Below, in pieces: positions 33,666-42,017 of a DNA stretch of 64,000 bases (its first letter is position 1; each line of letters starts with the position of its first letter). Below the pieces are notes generated by a model. The model did no database searches, was not told where the DNA came from, and saw only the letters and a list, made by a program, of their open reading frames with translations. The stretch comes from Aquipseudomonas alcaligenes_A (GTDB lineage: Bacteria > Pseudomonadota > Gammaproteobacteria > Pseudomonadales > Pseudomonadaceae). The DNA is taken from the NCBI GenBank assembly GCA_048595745.1, contig CP184361.1, one strand, 5' to 3'. The position numbers were made by a program, and so were the translations under genes.

Positions 33666-36296
33666 ATGCGTTTTGCACCTAGGGTGTATCGCATGATCAG
33701 TAACCTTGTGCCCAAAATCCGCCCGCCTATCGCCCTGCTCGTCGGCGGCCTTCTGCTCGCCACCTGCGGCCAGGCATGGGCGACACGCGAGGTGCGCGTT
33801 GGTACCTACGCCAACGAGCCCAAACTGATACTGGATGCCAACGGCAGACTCAGTGGCATTTTCGGCGATCTGCTGCGCGAGATCGCCCACCAGGAAGGCT
33901 GGCAGCTGACGCCCGTACCCTGCGAATGGCAGCGCTGCCTGGAGCTGGCCCGCGACGGCCAGCTCGATCTGCTGCCGGACGTGGCCTGGAGTGAAGAGCG
34001 CGCCAGCTACCTGAGTTTCCACCGGACACCGGCACTGTTCAGCTGGTCACAGCTCTACAGTTCACGCGACCTGCGCCTGGACTCCATCCTCGACCTGCGC
34101 GGCAAGAAGATCGCGGTGATGCGCGGCTCGGTGCAGGAGACCCACCTGCGCACCCTGCTCGAAAGCTTTGGCCTACCCGCCGAGCTGGTACTGGTCGACA
34201 GCCTGGAAGAAGGCTTTCGCCGGACTGCCGCCGGCGAGGCAGACGCCGCCGTTGCCAACCAACGCTTCGGCGACTACCACGCGGAACGCTTTACCCTGCG
34301 CAATACCCCGATCATGTTTCAGCCGGCACGGCTGTTCTTCGCCACCCGCCTTGGCTACAACGCCGACCTGCTGACAACCATCGACCGCCACCTGCGGCAG
34401 TTACAGGCCCAACCCAACTCGCCGTACTACGACATCCTGCAGCGCTGGGGCGCTCGACCGCCGCAACTGGAGATTCCCACCACGCTCTGGGTCGGGCTGG
34501 GCGCACTCGCGGTCCTGTTCCTGCTGGCCTCGGGCGGGGCGCTGCTGCTACGCCGCAAGGTCGCCGAACAGACGCGCCACCTGCTCAACAGCGAGCTACG
34601 CCTTAACACCATCCTCGACAGCGTAGAGGCCTACATCTACATCAAGGATCCGCAGTTCCGGTACCAGTACGCCAACCGCAAGGTCTGCGAACTGTTCGGT
34701 CGGCCGCGCAACGAGGTCATCGGCCAAACCGACGAAGCCTTCTTTGATTCGAGCACCGTCGCCCAGTTGCGCCACAACGACCGTCTCGTACTGGAGGAAG
34801 GTGAGCGGGTGCAACAGGAAGAGGTCAACCGCAGCCTGGACGGCAAGTGCGAGCAGGCCTATCTGTCGGTCAAGCTGCCGTTGCGGCGCCCGGACGGCAG
34901 CATCTATGCGCTATGCGGTATCTCCACCGACATTACCGAACACAAGAAGAACCTTGAGCAGATCCACCAGCTAGCGTTCTACGACCCGCTCACCGGCCTG
35001 CCCAATCGCCGCCTGTTGCAAGAGCGCCTGCAGCAGGCTCTGGCGCGCCACCAGCGCAGCCACCAGGAAGGCGCCTTGCTGTTCATCGATCTGGACAACT
35101 TCAAGAACCTCAACGACACCCTTGGCCACGCCATGGGCGATCAGTTCCTGCAGCAGGTGGCGCAGCGGCTGCGTGGCCAGGTGCGCCAGGAAGATACCCT
35201 GGCGCGCCTGGGCGGCGACGAGTTCGTGCTGATGATCGAGGGATTGCTCGGCAGCGGCAGCACGGCGCTCGGCGAAATCGAAACGGTGGCCAGCAAGCTG
35301 CTGGCCAGCCTGGCGCAGCCTTATGAACTGCAGGGTCAGTTGCACAACAGCAGCGCCAGCATCGGTGTGACGCTGTTCTCCGACGCCCAAGGCACGGTGG
35401 AGGAGCTGCTCAAGCGTGCCGATCTGGCCATGTACCAGGCCAAGGCCGCGGGGCGCAATGCGGTGCGCTTCTTCGACCCCCAACTGCAGGCCGAGGTTCT
35501 GGCGCGCATGCAGATGGAAAACGACCTGCGCCAATGCTTGAACGACGGACGCGGCCTGCTGCTGCACTACCAACCGCAGGTGGACCGCGACGGTCGCCTG
35601 ATCGGCGCCGAAGCCCTGATACGCTGGCAGCACCCGCAGCGCGGACTGATTCCCCCTGCTGAGTTCATCCCGCTGGCCGAGAGCACCGAACTGATCTTCC
35701 CGCTGGGCCGCTGGATACTGCGCGAGGCCTGCCGCCAGCTGGTGGCCTGGCAGGGGCATCCGCTGCTCGGCAGTCTGCCACTGGCCGTCAACGTCAGCGC
35801 GCGGCAACTGCACCGCCCGGATTTCGCCGACGAAGTGCTGGCCATCCTGGCGGAAAGCGGCGCTGATCCCGAACGCCTGGAGCTGGAGCTGACCGAAAGC
35901 CAGCTGGCGCAGGATGTGGAGGCCATCATCCTGCGCATGCAGGAGCTGTGCGGCCATGGCGTCAGCTTCTCGCTGGATGATTTCGGCACCGGTTACTCCT
36001 CGCTCGGCTACCTCAAGCGCCTGCCCCTGTCGCGCCTGAAGATCGACCGCTGCTTCGTCCGCGACCTTCTGGAGGACGCCAACGATGCCGCCATCATCCG
36101 CACCATCGTCGCCCTGGGCCAGACGCTGGATCTGGAAGTGATCGCCGAGGGGGTGGAGAACGCGGAGCAGCGCAATGCTCTGCTGCAATCGGGCTGCCAG
36201 CTGTTCCAGGGCTATCTGTTCGCCACGCCCGGACCGGCACGCCTGCTCGAGCTGTGGCCAACCCCCTGCGGCGACGCAAGCACCGCAGGGCGCTGA
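33666..36296 (+). CDS. Periplasmic-sensing PAS-GGDEF-EAL cyclic-di-GMP protein
   Basis: This 876-residue protein begins with a signal peptide and a periplasmic SBP_bac_3 solute-binding domain (about residues 35-265; VRVGTYANEPKLI start). A membrane segment (LWVGLGALAVLFLLASGGALLL) follows, then a PAS domain (about 310-425), GGDEF (about 430-595) and EAL (about 605-870). GGDEF is intact at residues 516-520 and EAL at 649-651, with ELTESQ and DDFGTGYSS in the phosphodiesterase domain. Either or both activities are possible. ATG at 33693 is an alternative start and gives a more usual signal peptide. Confidence 0.9.
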   Translation: MRFAPRVYRMISNLVPKIRPPIALLVGGLLLATCGQAWATREVRVGTYANEPKLILDANGRLSGIFGDLLREIAHQEGWQLTPVPCEWQRCLELARDGQLDLLPDVAWSEERASYLSFHRTPALFSWSQLYSSRDLRLDSILDLRGKKIAVMRGSVQETHLRTLLESFGLPAELVLVDSLEEGFRRTAAGEADAAVANQRFGDYHAERFTLRNTPIMFQPARLFFATRLGYNADLLTTIDRHLRQLQAQPNSPYYDILQRWGARPPQLEIPTTLWVGLGALAVLFLLASGGALLLRRKVAEQTRHLLNSELRLNTILDSVEAYIYIKDPQFRYQYANRKVCELFGRPRNEVIGQTDEAFFDSSTVAQLRHNDRLVLEEGERVQQEEVNRSLDGKCEQAYLSVKLPLRRPDGSIYALCGISTDITEHKKNLEQIHQLAFYDPLTGLPNRRLLQERLQQALARHQRSHQEGALLFIDLDNFKNLNDTLGHAMGDQFLQQVAQRLRGQVRQEDTLARLGGDEFVLMIEGLLGSGSTALGEIETVASKLLASLAQPYELQGQLHNSSASIGVTLFSDAQGTVEELLKRADLAMYQAKAAGRNAVRFFDPQLQAEVLARMQMENDLRQCLNDGRGLLLHYQPQVDRDGRLIGAEALIRWQHPQRGLIPPAEFIPLAESTELIFPLGRWILREACRQLVAWQGHPLLGSLPLAVNVSARQLHRPDFADEVLAILAESGADPERLELELTESQLAQDVEAIILRMQELCGHGVSFSLDDFGTGYSSLGYLKRLPLSRLKIDRCFVRDLLEDANDAAIIRTIVALGQTLDLEVIAEGVENAEQRNALLQSGCQLFQGYLFATPGPARLLELWPTPCGDASTAGR

Positions 36297-36303
36297 ACGC
36301 TCA

Positions 36304-37344
36304 TCAGCGATAGGGCGGACCGGCCTTGTCCATCAGCGCGTTGTAGCGCTTGAAGGTCTCGACCACCTTGGCGCAGCGCGGGCTGGTCTTGGCGATCTCG
36401 TCCCAGAACTTGCGCGCCTCGTCCTCCACCGTCTGCCACTCCGCGGCCGGGATGGTGGTCAGCTTGAGCTTGTCGCCCTCCACCCGCAGCTTGGCCTCGC
36501 CGCCCCAGTACCAGTGCTGGCGGTAGTAGTGCGAGCTGTCCATGCACAGACGGAACAGGTCCTTGAGCTTGTCCGGCACTTCCGCCCACTTCTCCGAGTT
36601 GGCGAAGTAGGAACCGATCCAGGCGCCGGAGATGTTGTTGGTGAGGAAGTACTTGGTGACGTTGGCCCAGCCCACCGTGTAGTCCTCGGTGATGCCGGAC
36701 CAGGCGATGCCATCCAGCTCGCCGGTCTGGATCGCCACCTCGACGTCCTCCCAGGGCAGCGTCACCGGGATCACCCCGAAGCGGGAAAGGAACTTGCCGG
36801 CGGTGGGGAAGGTGAACACCCGCTTGCCCTTGAGGTCGGCCAGCTTGTTGATCGGCTCGACCGTGGCGAAGTGGCAGGGGTCCCAGGCGCCGGCACCGAG
36901 CCAGGTCACGCCCTTGACCTCGGCGTAGGCCTCCTCCCAGATCTGCCGCAGGCCGAACTGCTCGAACAGCACCGGCACGTCGAGGCTGTAGCGGGTGGCG
37001 AAGGGGAAGTAGCCACCGAACACGGCGACGTCGACCGGCGCGGCGATCGAGTCGTCGTCACTCTGCACCGCATCGATGGTGCCTTTCTGCATGGCGCGGA
37101 ACAGCTCACCGGTGGGCACCAGCTGGTCGGCGAAGTACAGCTGGATCTCCATCTGCCCCTCGGCGACCTTGTTGAACGCATCGATGGAGGGCTTGATCAC
37201 GTGCTCGGCCAGCGCCGGGCCGGCGTAGGTCTGCAGGCGCCAGGTGATCTTCTTCGGTTCCGCGGCGTAGATGTGCGCCGAGCCCAGGGCTGCAGTGCCG
37301 CCGGCCAGCGCGGCGGTCTGCAGGAACTTGCGTCTCGTAGTCAT
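36304..37344 (-). CDS. TRAP transporter solute-binding protein (DctP family)
   Basis: This 346-residue periplasmic protein has a twin-arginine signal (TTRRKFLQTAALAGG). The mature part is a DctP fold with the conserved arginine region KRVFTFPTAGKFLSRFG and GELDGIAWSGITEDYTVGW. It resembles the TakP-like branch that binds 2-oxo acids or related carboxylates, but the ligand is not proven. It is the last gene of dctQ-dctM-dctP on the minus strand, with 112 nt before it. Confidence 0.85.
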   Translation of the reverse strand: MTTRRKFLQTAALAGGTAALGSAHIYAAEPKKITWRLQTYAGPALAEHVIKPSIDAFNKVAEGQMEIQLYFADQLVPTGELFRAMQKGTIDAVQSDDDSIAAPVDVAVFGGYFPFATRYSLDVPVLFEQFGLRQIWEEAYAEVKGVTWLGAGAWDPCHFATVEPINKLADLKGKRVFTFPTAGKFLSRFGVIPVTLPWEDVEVAIQTGELDGIAWSGITEDYTVGWANVTKYFLTNNISGAWIGSYFANSEKWAEVPDKLKDLFRLCMDSSHYYRQHWYWGGEAKLRVEGDKLKLTTIPAAEWQTVEDEARKFWDEIAKTSPRCAKVVETFKRYNALMDKAGPPYR

Positions 37345-37456
37345 GCTGTCGTCTCCAAGCGTTGAATGGAGCCGCACCATTGCGCCTCCCCTCTCTCCCA
37401 GACCGGCGCTCGCACAACAGACACTCCCGGGCCGCCGCCCTGAAAACCGATTTGCC

Positions 37457-38785
37457 TCAGCCGCCGTAGTGCCACTGCGGCAGCCACAGGGCGATCTGCG
37501 GGTAGATCATCACCAACACCAGGGTCAGCGCCATGATCGCCACGAAGGGCGTGACCGAGCGGTAGATGTCGCCCAGGCTCACTTCCGGCGGCGCCATGGC
37601 GCGCATCAGGAACAGGTTGTAGCCAAACGGCGGGGTCATGTAGGCCATCTGGCAGGTGATGGTGTAGAGCACGCCGTACCACACCAGGTCGAAGCCCAGG
37701 CTGCCCACCAGCGGCACGTAGAGCGGCGCAACGATCACCAGCATGGCGGTGTCATCGAGGAACATGCCCATCACGATGAACGACAGCTGCATCAGGATGA
37801 GGATTTCCCAGGGCCCCAGCCCCAGGTCCCCGACGAAGAAGCCCTCGATCGCCTTGACCGCGCCGAGGCCGTCGAACACGGCGCCGAAGCACAGTGCGGC
37901 GAGGATGATCCACATGAACATGCAGCTGATGCCGAGCGTCTTGCGCAGGGTCTCCTCCATCACCTTGCGCGTCAGCCGGCCCTGCACCAGCGCCGCCAGG
38001 GTGGCGGCCAGGGCGCCGACCGCCGAGCTTTCCACCAGGCTGGTGATGCCGAGCATGAACAGCCCGGTCATCGACACGAAGATGAACAGCGGCAACAAGC
38101 CGGCACGTAGCAGGCGCAGCTTCTCGCCCAGGCTGATCTCGGCACGCTCTTCCAGGGTCAGTGGCGGCCCCATGTGCGGCTGCAGGCGGCAGCGCACGGC
38201 GATATAGAGCACGAACAGGCCGGCCATCAGCAGGCCTGGCAGCACCCCGGCCAGCCACAGCTGGCCGACCGGCTGGCGGGCGATCATGCCGTACAGCACC
38301 AGCACCACGCTGGGCGGAATAAGGATGCCCAGCGAGCTGCCGGCCTGGATCACGCCGGTGACCATGATCTTGTCGTAACCGCGCCGCAGCAGTTCGGGCA
38401 AGGCAATGGTCGCGCCGATGGCCATGCCGGCCACGCTCAGCCCGTTCATCGCCGAGATCAGCACCATCAGGCCGATGGTGCCGATGGCCAGGCCGCCGTG
38501 CAGCGGCCCCATCCACACATGGAACATGCGGTACAGGTCGTCCGCCACCCCCGACTCGGAGAGCATGTAGCCCATGAACACGAACATCGGCAGGGTCAGC
38601 AGCGGGTACCACTTCATTAGCTTCATCGCCGCGCTGAACGGCAGCTCGGCGCCGCCATCGCCCCACAGCAGCAACGCCGCGGCCGCCGCGACGAAACCGA
38701 TGGCACCGAATACGCGCTTGCCGGTGAGCAACAGCAGCATCATCGAGCTGAACATCAGCAGGGCAATCAGACCATGATCCATCAC
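37457..38785 (-). CDS. TRAP transporter large permease (DctM)
   Basis: This 442-residue polytopic protein matches DctM: MFVFMGYMLSESGVADDLY, LGILIPPSVVLVLYGMIA and FIVMGMFLDDTAMLVIVAPLY. It is the sodium-dependent transport channel of the tripartite system. Its start overlaps the small permease gene by ATGA. Confidence 0.92.
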   Translation of the reverse strand: MMDHGLIALLMFSSMMLLLLTGKRVFGAIGFVAAAAALLLWGDGGAELPFSAAMKLMKWYPLLTLPMFVFMGYMLSESGVADDLYRMFHVWMGPLHGGLAIGTIGLMVLISAMNGLSVAGMAIGATIALPELLRRGYDKIMVTGVIQAGSSLGILIPPSVVLVLYGMIARQPVGQLWLAGVLPGLLMAGLFVLYIAVRCRLQPHMGPPLTLEERAEISLGEKLRLLRAGLLPLFIFVSMTGLFMLGITSLVESSAVGALAATLAALVQGRLTRKVMEETLRKTLGISCMFMWIILAALCFGAVFDGLGAVKAIEGFFVGDLGLGPWEILILMQLSFIVMGMFLDDTAMLVIVAPLYVPLVGSLGFDLVWYGVLYTITCQMAYMTPPFGYNLFLMRAMAPPEVSLGDIYRSVTPFVAIMALTLVLVMIYPQIALWLPQWHYGG

Positions 38786-39288
38786 AGCGTCTCCCCGCGC
38801 ACCGCAGCAATATCCTTGAACAGCTGTGCCAGCGCCTGCAGCAGCATCAGGGCGATACCGACCACCATCAGCACCTTGATCGGGGCCATGCGCGGCGACC
38901 AGGCCGAATAGCTGGTTTCGTCGTATTCAAAGGCGTAGTGGGTCGAGGACAGGCCGCCGTACAGCAGCACCGCCAGGTAGAACAGCAGGAAGAGGATGGT
39001 GACGGCATCCACCCAGGCGCGCGTGCGCGGCTGCCAGCGCCCGTAGAGCAGGTCCATGCGCACATGGTCCCCCAGCTGCATGGCGTAGGCGCCACCCAGC
39101 AGGAAGTAGGCGACCATCAGAAACTGCGCGGTTTCCAGCGTCCAGATCGCCGGGGTGAAGAAAGCCTTGCTCAGCGATGAGTAGAGCAGAACCCCCAGCA
39201 TGACGAAGATCAGGTACATGGCGCAGCGCCCCACAAACCTGTTCACGCGGTCTACAACACGCACATACGCTCGGATTGCCTGATGCAT
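38782..39288 (-). CDS. TRAP transporter small permease (DctQ)
   Basis: This 168-residue protein has four membrane segments (MYLIFVMLGVLLYSSL, FLMVAYFLLGGAYAM, VTILFLLFYLAVLLYGG, VLMVVGIALMLLQAL) and the DctQ motif GDHVRMDLLYGR. It starts the three-gene transporter operon; no regulator lies beside it. Confidence 0.88.
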   Translation of the reverse strand: MHQAIRAYVRVVDRVNRFVGRCAMYLIFVMLGVLLYSSLSKAFFTPAIWTLETAQFLMVAYFLLGGAYAMQLGDHVRMDLLYGRWQPRTRAWVDAVTILFLLFYLAVLLYGGLSSTHYAFEYDETSYSAWSPRMAPIKVLMVVGIALMLLQALAQLFKDIAAVRGETL

Positions 39289-39320
39289 GTCCTTGCCTGC
39301 GACACCGACATTTTTTCGTC

Positions 39321-39348
39321 AGCCTAGACGAGGATTGGCCGATGCCAA
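39321..39348 (-). promoter_or_regulatory. Candidate sigma-70 promoter of the TRAP operon
   Basis: On the minus strand TTGGCA (39348-39343) and TAGGCT (39326-39321) are separated by 16 bp and lie 33 nt before the dctQ start. Confidence 0.45.
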
Positions 39349-39409
39349 CCCAGGTCGCGCAGAAACAGACCGCCCAGTCGAGCGCAAAGGCTCTAGCGCA
39401 AGGAGCGCC

Positions 39410-39697
39410 TTAGATGCCGCCGGAAACGCTGAGACCGACGCCCAGTTCGGCAGCCACCGCAAACGGCAGCAGCAGGGTCTCCAGCACGGCGGCGAACGGC
39501 AGGTCGAGTCCGGGATAGCGAGGCGCCTCGGCGCCGAAACGCTCCACCGGACAGCAGCCGCCCTGCAGGGTGTACCAGTCCAGGCGCGCACCGGAGTAGA
39601 TGATCGGCGCGCCAGGCTTGGCCGCATCCAGGGTGCGCACGCTGGCGCAGCCGGGCAGCAGCGCGCAGGCCAGCAGCAGGAGCAGGCCCTTATTCAT
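39410..39697 (-). CDS. YceK/YidQ-type small lipoprotein (DUF1375)
   Basis: This 95-residue lipoprotein has lipobox LLPGCASV and the YceK-like body PIIYSGARLDWYTL...LDLPFAAVLETLLLPFAV. Function is unknown; family members are small outer-membrane lipoproteins. It begins inside the 3' end of ubiX with an 8-nt overlap. Confidence 0.78.
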   Translation of the reverse strand: MNKGLLLLLACALLPGCASVRTLDAAKPGAPIIYSGARLDWYTLQGGCCPVERFGAEAPRYPGLDLPFAAVLETLLLPFAVAAELGVGLSVSGGI

Positions 39698-40319
39698 CGC
39701 TGGTCAGATGGTGTTCGCCCCAGCGCGGCAGCATGTCCTGCGGCACACCGAGGCAGTTGAGGATGCGCGCGACGACGAAGTCGACCAGATCGTCCAGCGT
39801 CTGCGGCTGGTGATAGAAGCCCGGAGACGCAGGCAGTATGGTCACGCCGAGGTTGGACAGCTTGAGCATGTTCTCCAGGTGGATGCTCGAATACGGCGCC
39901 TCGCGCGGTACCAGGATCAGCTGGCGGCGCTCCTTGAGCACCACGTCGGCGGCGCGCTCGATCAGGTTGTTGCAGGCACCGGTGGCAATCGCCGAGAGGG
40001 TGCCGGTCGAACACGGCACCACCACCATGGCGCTGGGCGCGCCGGAGCCGGAGGCCGGCGGGGCCATCCAGTCTTCCTTGCCGTACACGCGGATCTGCCC
40101 GGGCGCGGCGCCGGTGTACTCGCTGAGGAACTGCTGCATGGCCTGCGGCTTGGCCGGCAGGCTGACATCGGTCTCGGTAGCCATCACCAGCTGCGCGGCC
40201 TTGGAGATCAGGAAATGCACCTCGCGTTCTTCCTGCACCAGGCAATCGAGCAGGCGCAGGCCGTACTGGGCGCCGGAGGCGCCGGTCATGGCCAGGGTGA
40301 TGCGTTCGGGACCGTTCAT
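39690..40319 (-). CDS. ubiX: Flavin prenyltransferase UbiX
   Basis: This 209-residue enzyme makes prenylated FMN for the UbiD decarboxylase in ubiquinone synthesis. Diagnostic are ITLAMTGASGAQYGLRLL, VVVPCSTGTLSAIATGACNNLIERAADV, LILVPREAPYSSIHLENML and LPASPGFYHQPQT. It lies beside mpl, as in other pseudomonads. Confidence 0.95.
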   Translation of the reverse strand: MNGPERITLAMTGASGAQYGLRLLDCLVQEEREVHFLISKAAQLVMATETDVSLPAKPQAMQQFLSEYTGAAPGQIRVYGKEDWMAPPASGSGAPSAMVVVPCSTGTLSAIATGACNNLIERAADVVLKERRQLILVPREAPYSSIHLENMLKLSNLGVTILPASPGFYHQPQTLDDLVDFVVARILNCLGVPQDMLPRWGEHHLTSDE

Positions 40320-40341
40320 GTGTATTCCTCGGAATGCTTAT

Positions 40342-40457
40342 CTCCCCTCTCCCCCTAGAAGAGGGGCCGGGGCGGGCCGCGTGGGATGAGGGCGCACCAG
40401 GCAACTCCGAGCTGCCCATTGCACCCTCACCCCTGCCCTCTCCCGGCGGGAGAGGGG
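40342..40457. repeat. CCCTCTCCC palindrome pair, copy 1
   Basis: Two palindromes lie 69 bp apart between ubiX and mpl: CCCCTCT (40344-40350) with AGAGGGG (40360-40366), and CCCTCTCCC (40436-40444) with GGGAGAGGG (40448-40456). The same pair occurs at 43391 and 44893. Confidence 0.75.
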
Positions 40458-40465
40458 GTTACTGT

Positions 40466-41818
40466 CTACTTGGCCAAGGCGCTAGCCAGCTTGCCGTGCA
40501 AGCCGCCGAAGCCGCCGTTGCTCATGATCACCACCTGGGTGCCGGGCGCCGCCACGGCCTTCACCCCCGCGATGATGGCCTCCAGCGAGTCGCAGACCTC
40601 GGTCGGCACCGTGGAGCCGGCCACCGTCGCGGCCAGGTCCCAGCCTAGGTTGGCCGGGGCATACCAGAACACCTGGTCGGCCTGCACCACGGAGTCGGCC
40701 AGGCCGTCGCGGTGGGCACCCAGCTTCATCGAGTTGGAGCGCGGCTCGATTACCGCGATCACCTGGGCGGCGCCGACGCGCTTGCGCAGGCCGTCCAGGG
40801 TGGTAGCGATGGCCGTCGGGTGGTGGGCGAAGTCGTCGTAGAGGGTCACGCCCTGCACTTCCGCGACCTTTTCCATGCGCCGCTTGACGCTCTTGAAGCT
40901 CGACAGCCCGGCGATGCCCAGCTCCGGCACCACGCCAACATGGCGCGCCGCCGCCAGGCAGGCCAGGGCGTTGGCCACGTTGTGCTGGCCGGTCAGTTCC
41001 CACTCGACCACGCCTTCGACCTTGCCGTCGAACACCACCTCGAAGCGCGAGCCGTCTTCGCTGAGCAGGCGCGCCTGCCACTGGCCACCGTCGCCGGTGG
41101 TCTGCACCGGGGTCCAGCAGCCCATCTTGATCACACGGGCCAGGGCCTCTTCGGCCTGCGGATGGATGATCAGGCCCTCGCCCGGCACGGTGCGCACCAG
41201 GTGGTGGAACTGCCGTTCGATGGCCGCCAGGTCCGGGAAGATGTCCGCGTGGTCGAACTCCAGGTTGTTGAGGATCGCCGTGCGCGGGCGGTAGTGGACG
41301 AACTTGCTGCGCTTGTCGAAGAAGGCGCTGTCGTACTCGTCGGCCTCGACCACGAAGAACGGCGTGCCGCCCAGGCGCGCCGACACCCCGAAGTTCTGCG
41401 GCACGCCGCCAATGAGGAAGCCCGGGCTCATGCCGGCATGCTCCAGCACCCAGGCCAGCATGCTGCTGGTGGTGGTCTTGCCGTGCGTACCGGCAGCGGC
41501 CAGCACCCAGCGCCCCTGCAGCACATGGTCGGCCAGCCACTGCGGGCCGGACACATAGGGCAGGCCCTGGTTCAGCACGTACTCGACCGCTGGGTTGCCA
41601 CGGCTCAGCGCATTGCCGACCACCACCAGGTCCGGCGCCGGCTGCAGGTGCGCGGGGTCGTAACCCTGCATCAGTTCGATGCCCTGGGCTTCGAGCTGGG
41701 TGCTCATGGGCGGGTAGACGTTGGCGTCGGAACCGGTGACGCGATGACCAAGCTCCTTGGCCAGCACGGCCAGCGACCCCATGAAGGTGCCGCAGATGCC
41801 GAGGATGTGGATATGCAT
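40466..41818 (-). CDS. mpl: UDP-N-acetylmuramate:L-Ala-gamma-D-Glu-meso-DAP ligase Mpl
   Basis: This 450-residue enzyme reattaches recycled murein tripeptide to UDP-MurNAc. The Mur-ligase ATP loop is LAAAGTHGKTTTSSMLAW, preceded by MHIHILGICGTFMGSLAVLA, which is typical of Mpl. Later ILNNLEFDHADIFPDL and YDDFAHHPTAI are conserved. The start at 41818 is taken from this N-terminus; upstream in-frame codons are intergenic. Confidence 0.96.
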   Translation of the reverse strand: MHIHILGICGTFMGSLAVLAKELGHRVTGSDANVYPPMSTQLEAQGIELMQGYDPAHLQPAPDLVVVGNALSRGNPAVEYVLNQGLPYVSGPQWLADHVLQGRWVLAAAGTHGKTTTSSMLAWVLEHAGMSPGFLIGGVPQNFGVSARLGGTPFFVVEADEYDSAFFDKRSKFVHYRPRTAILNNLEFDHADIFPDLAAIERQFHHLVRTVPGEGLIIHPQAEEALARVIKMGCWTPVQTTGDGGQWQARLLSEDGSRFEVVFDGKVEGVVEWELTGQHNVANALACLAAARHVGVVPELGIAGLSSFKSVKRRMEKVAEVQGVTLYDDFAHHPTAIATTLDGLRKRVGAAQVIAVIEPRSNSMKLGAHRDGLADSVVQADQVFWYAPANLGWDLAATVAGSTVPTEVCDSLEAIIAGVKAVAAPGTQVVIMSNGGFGGLHGKLASALAK

Positions 41819-42017
41819 GGATGACCTCTGGATACCGGCCCGCAGGCCGGGGCGAAATTGGCCGCAGGTTAGCACAGCGCAATCGGACTGAGGCCCCGCC
41901 CCGGCGGTTCCGGACGCCGGCGAATTTTCGTCTAGAGTCAAAGGCAGCCGGCCTGGCCGGCCCGTTTCCCGACAACAAGAACCAAGGGGCAAGACGCCCC
42001 GCCAGGGAGTACTACGG

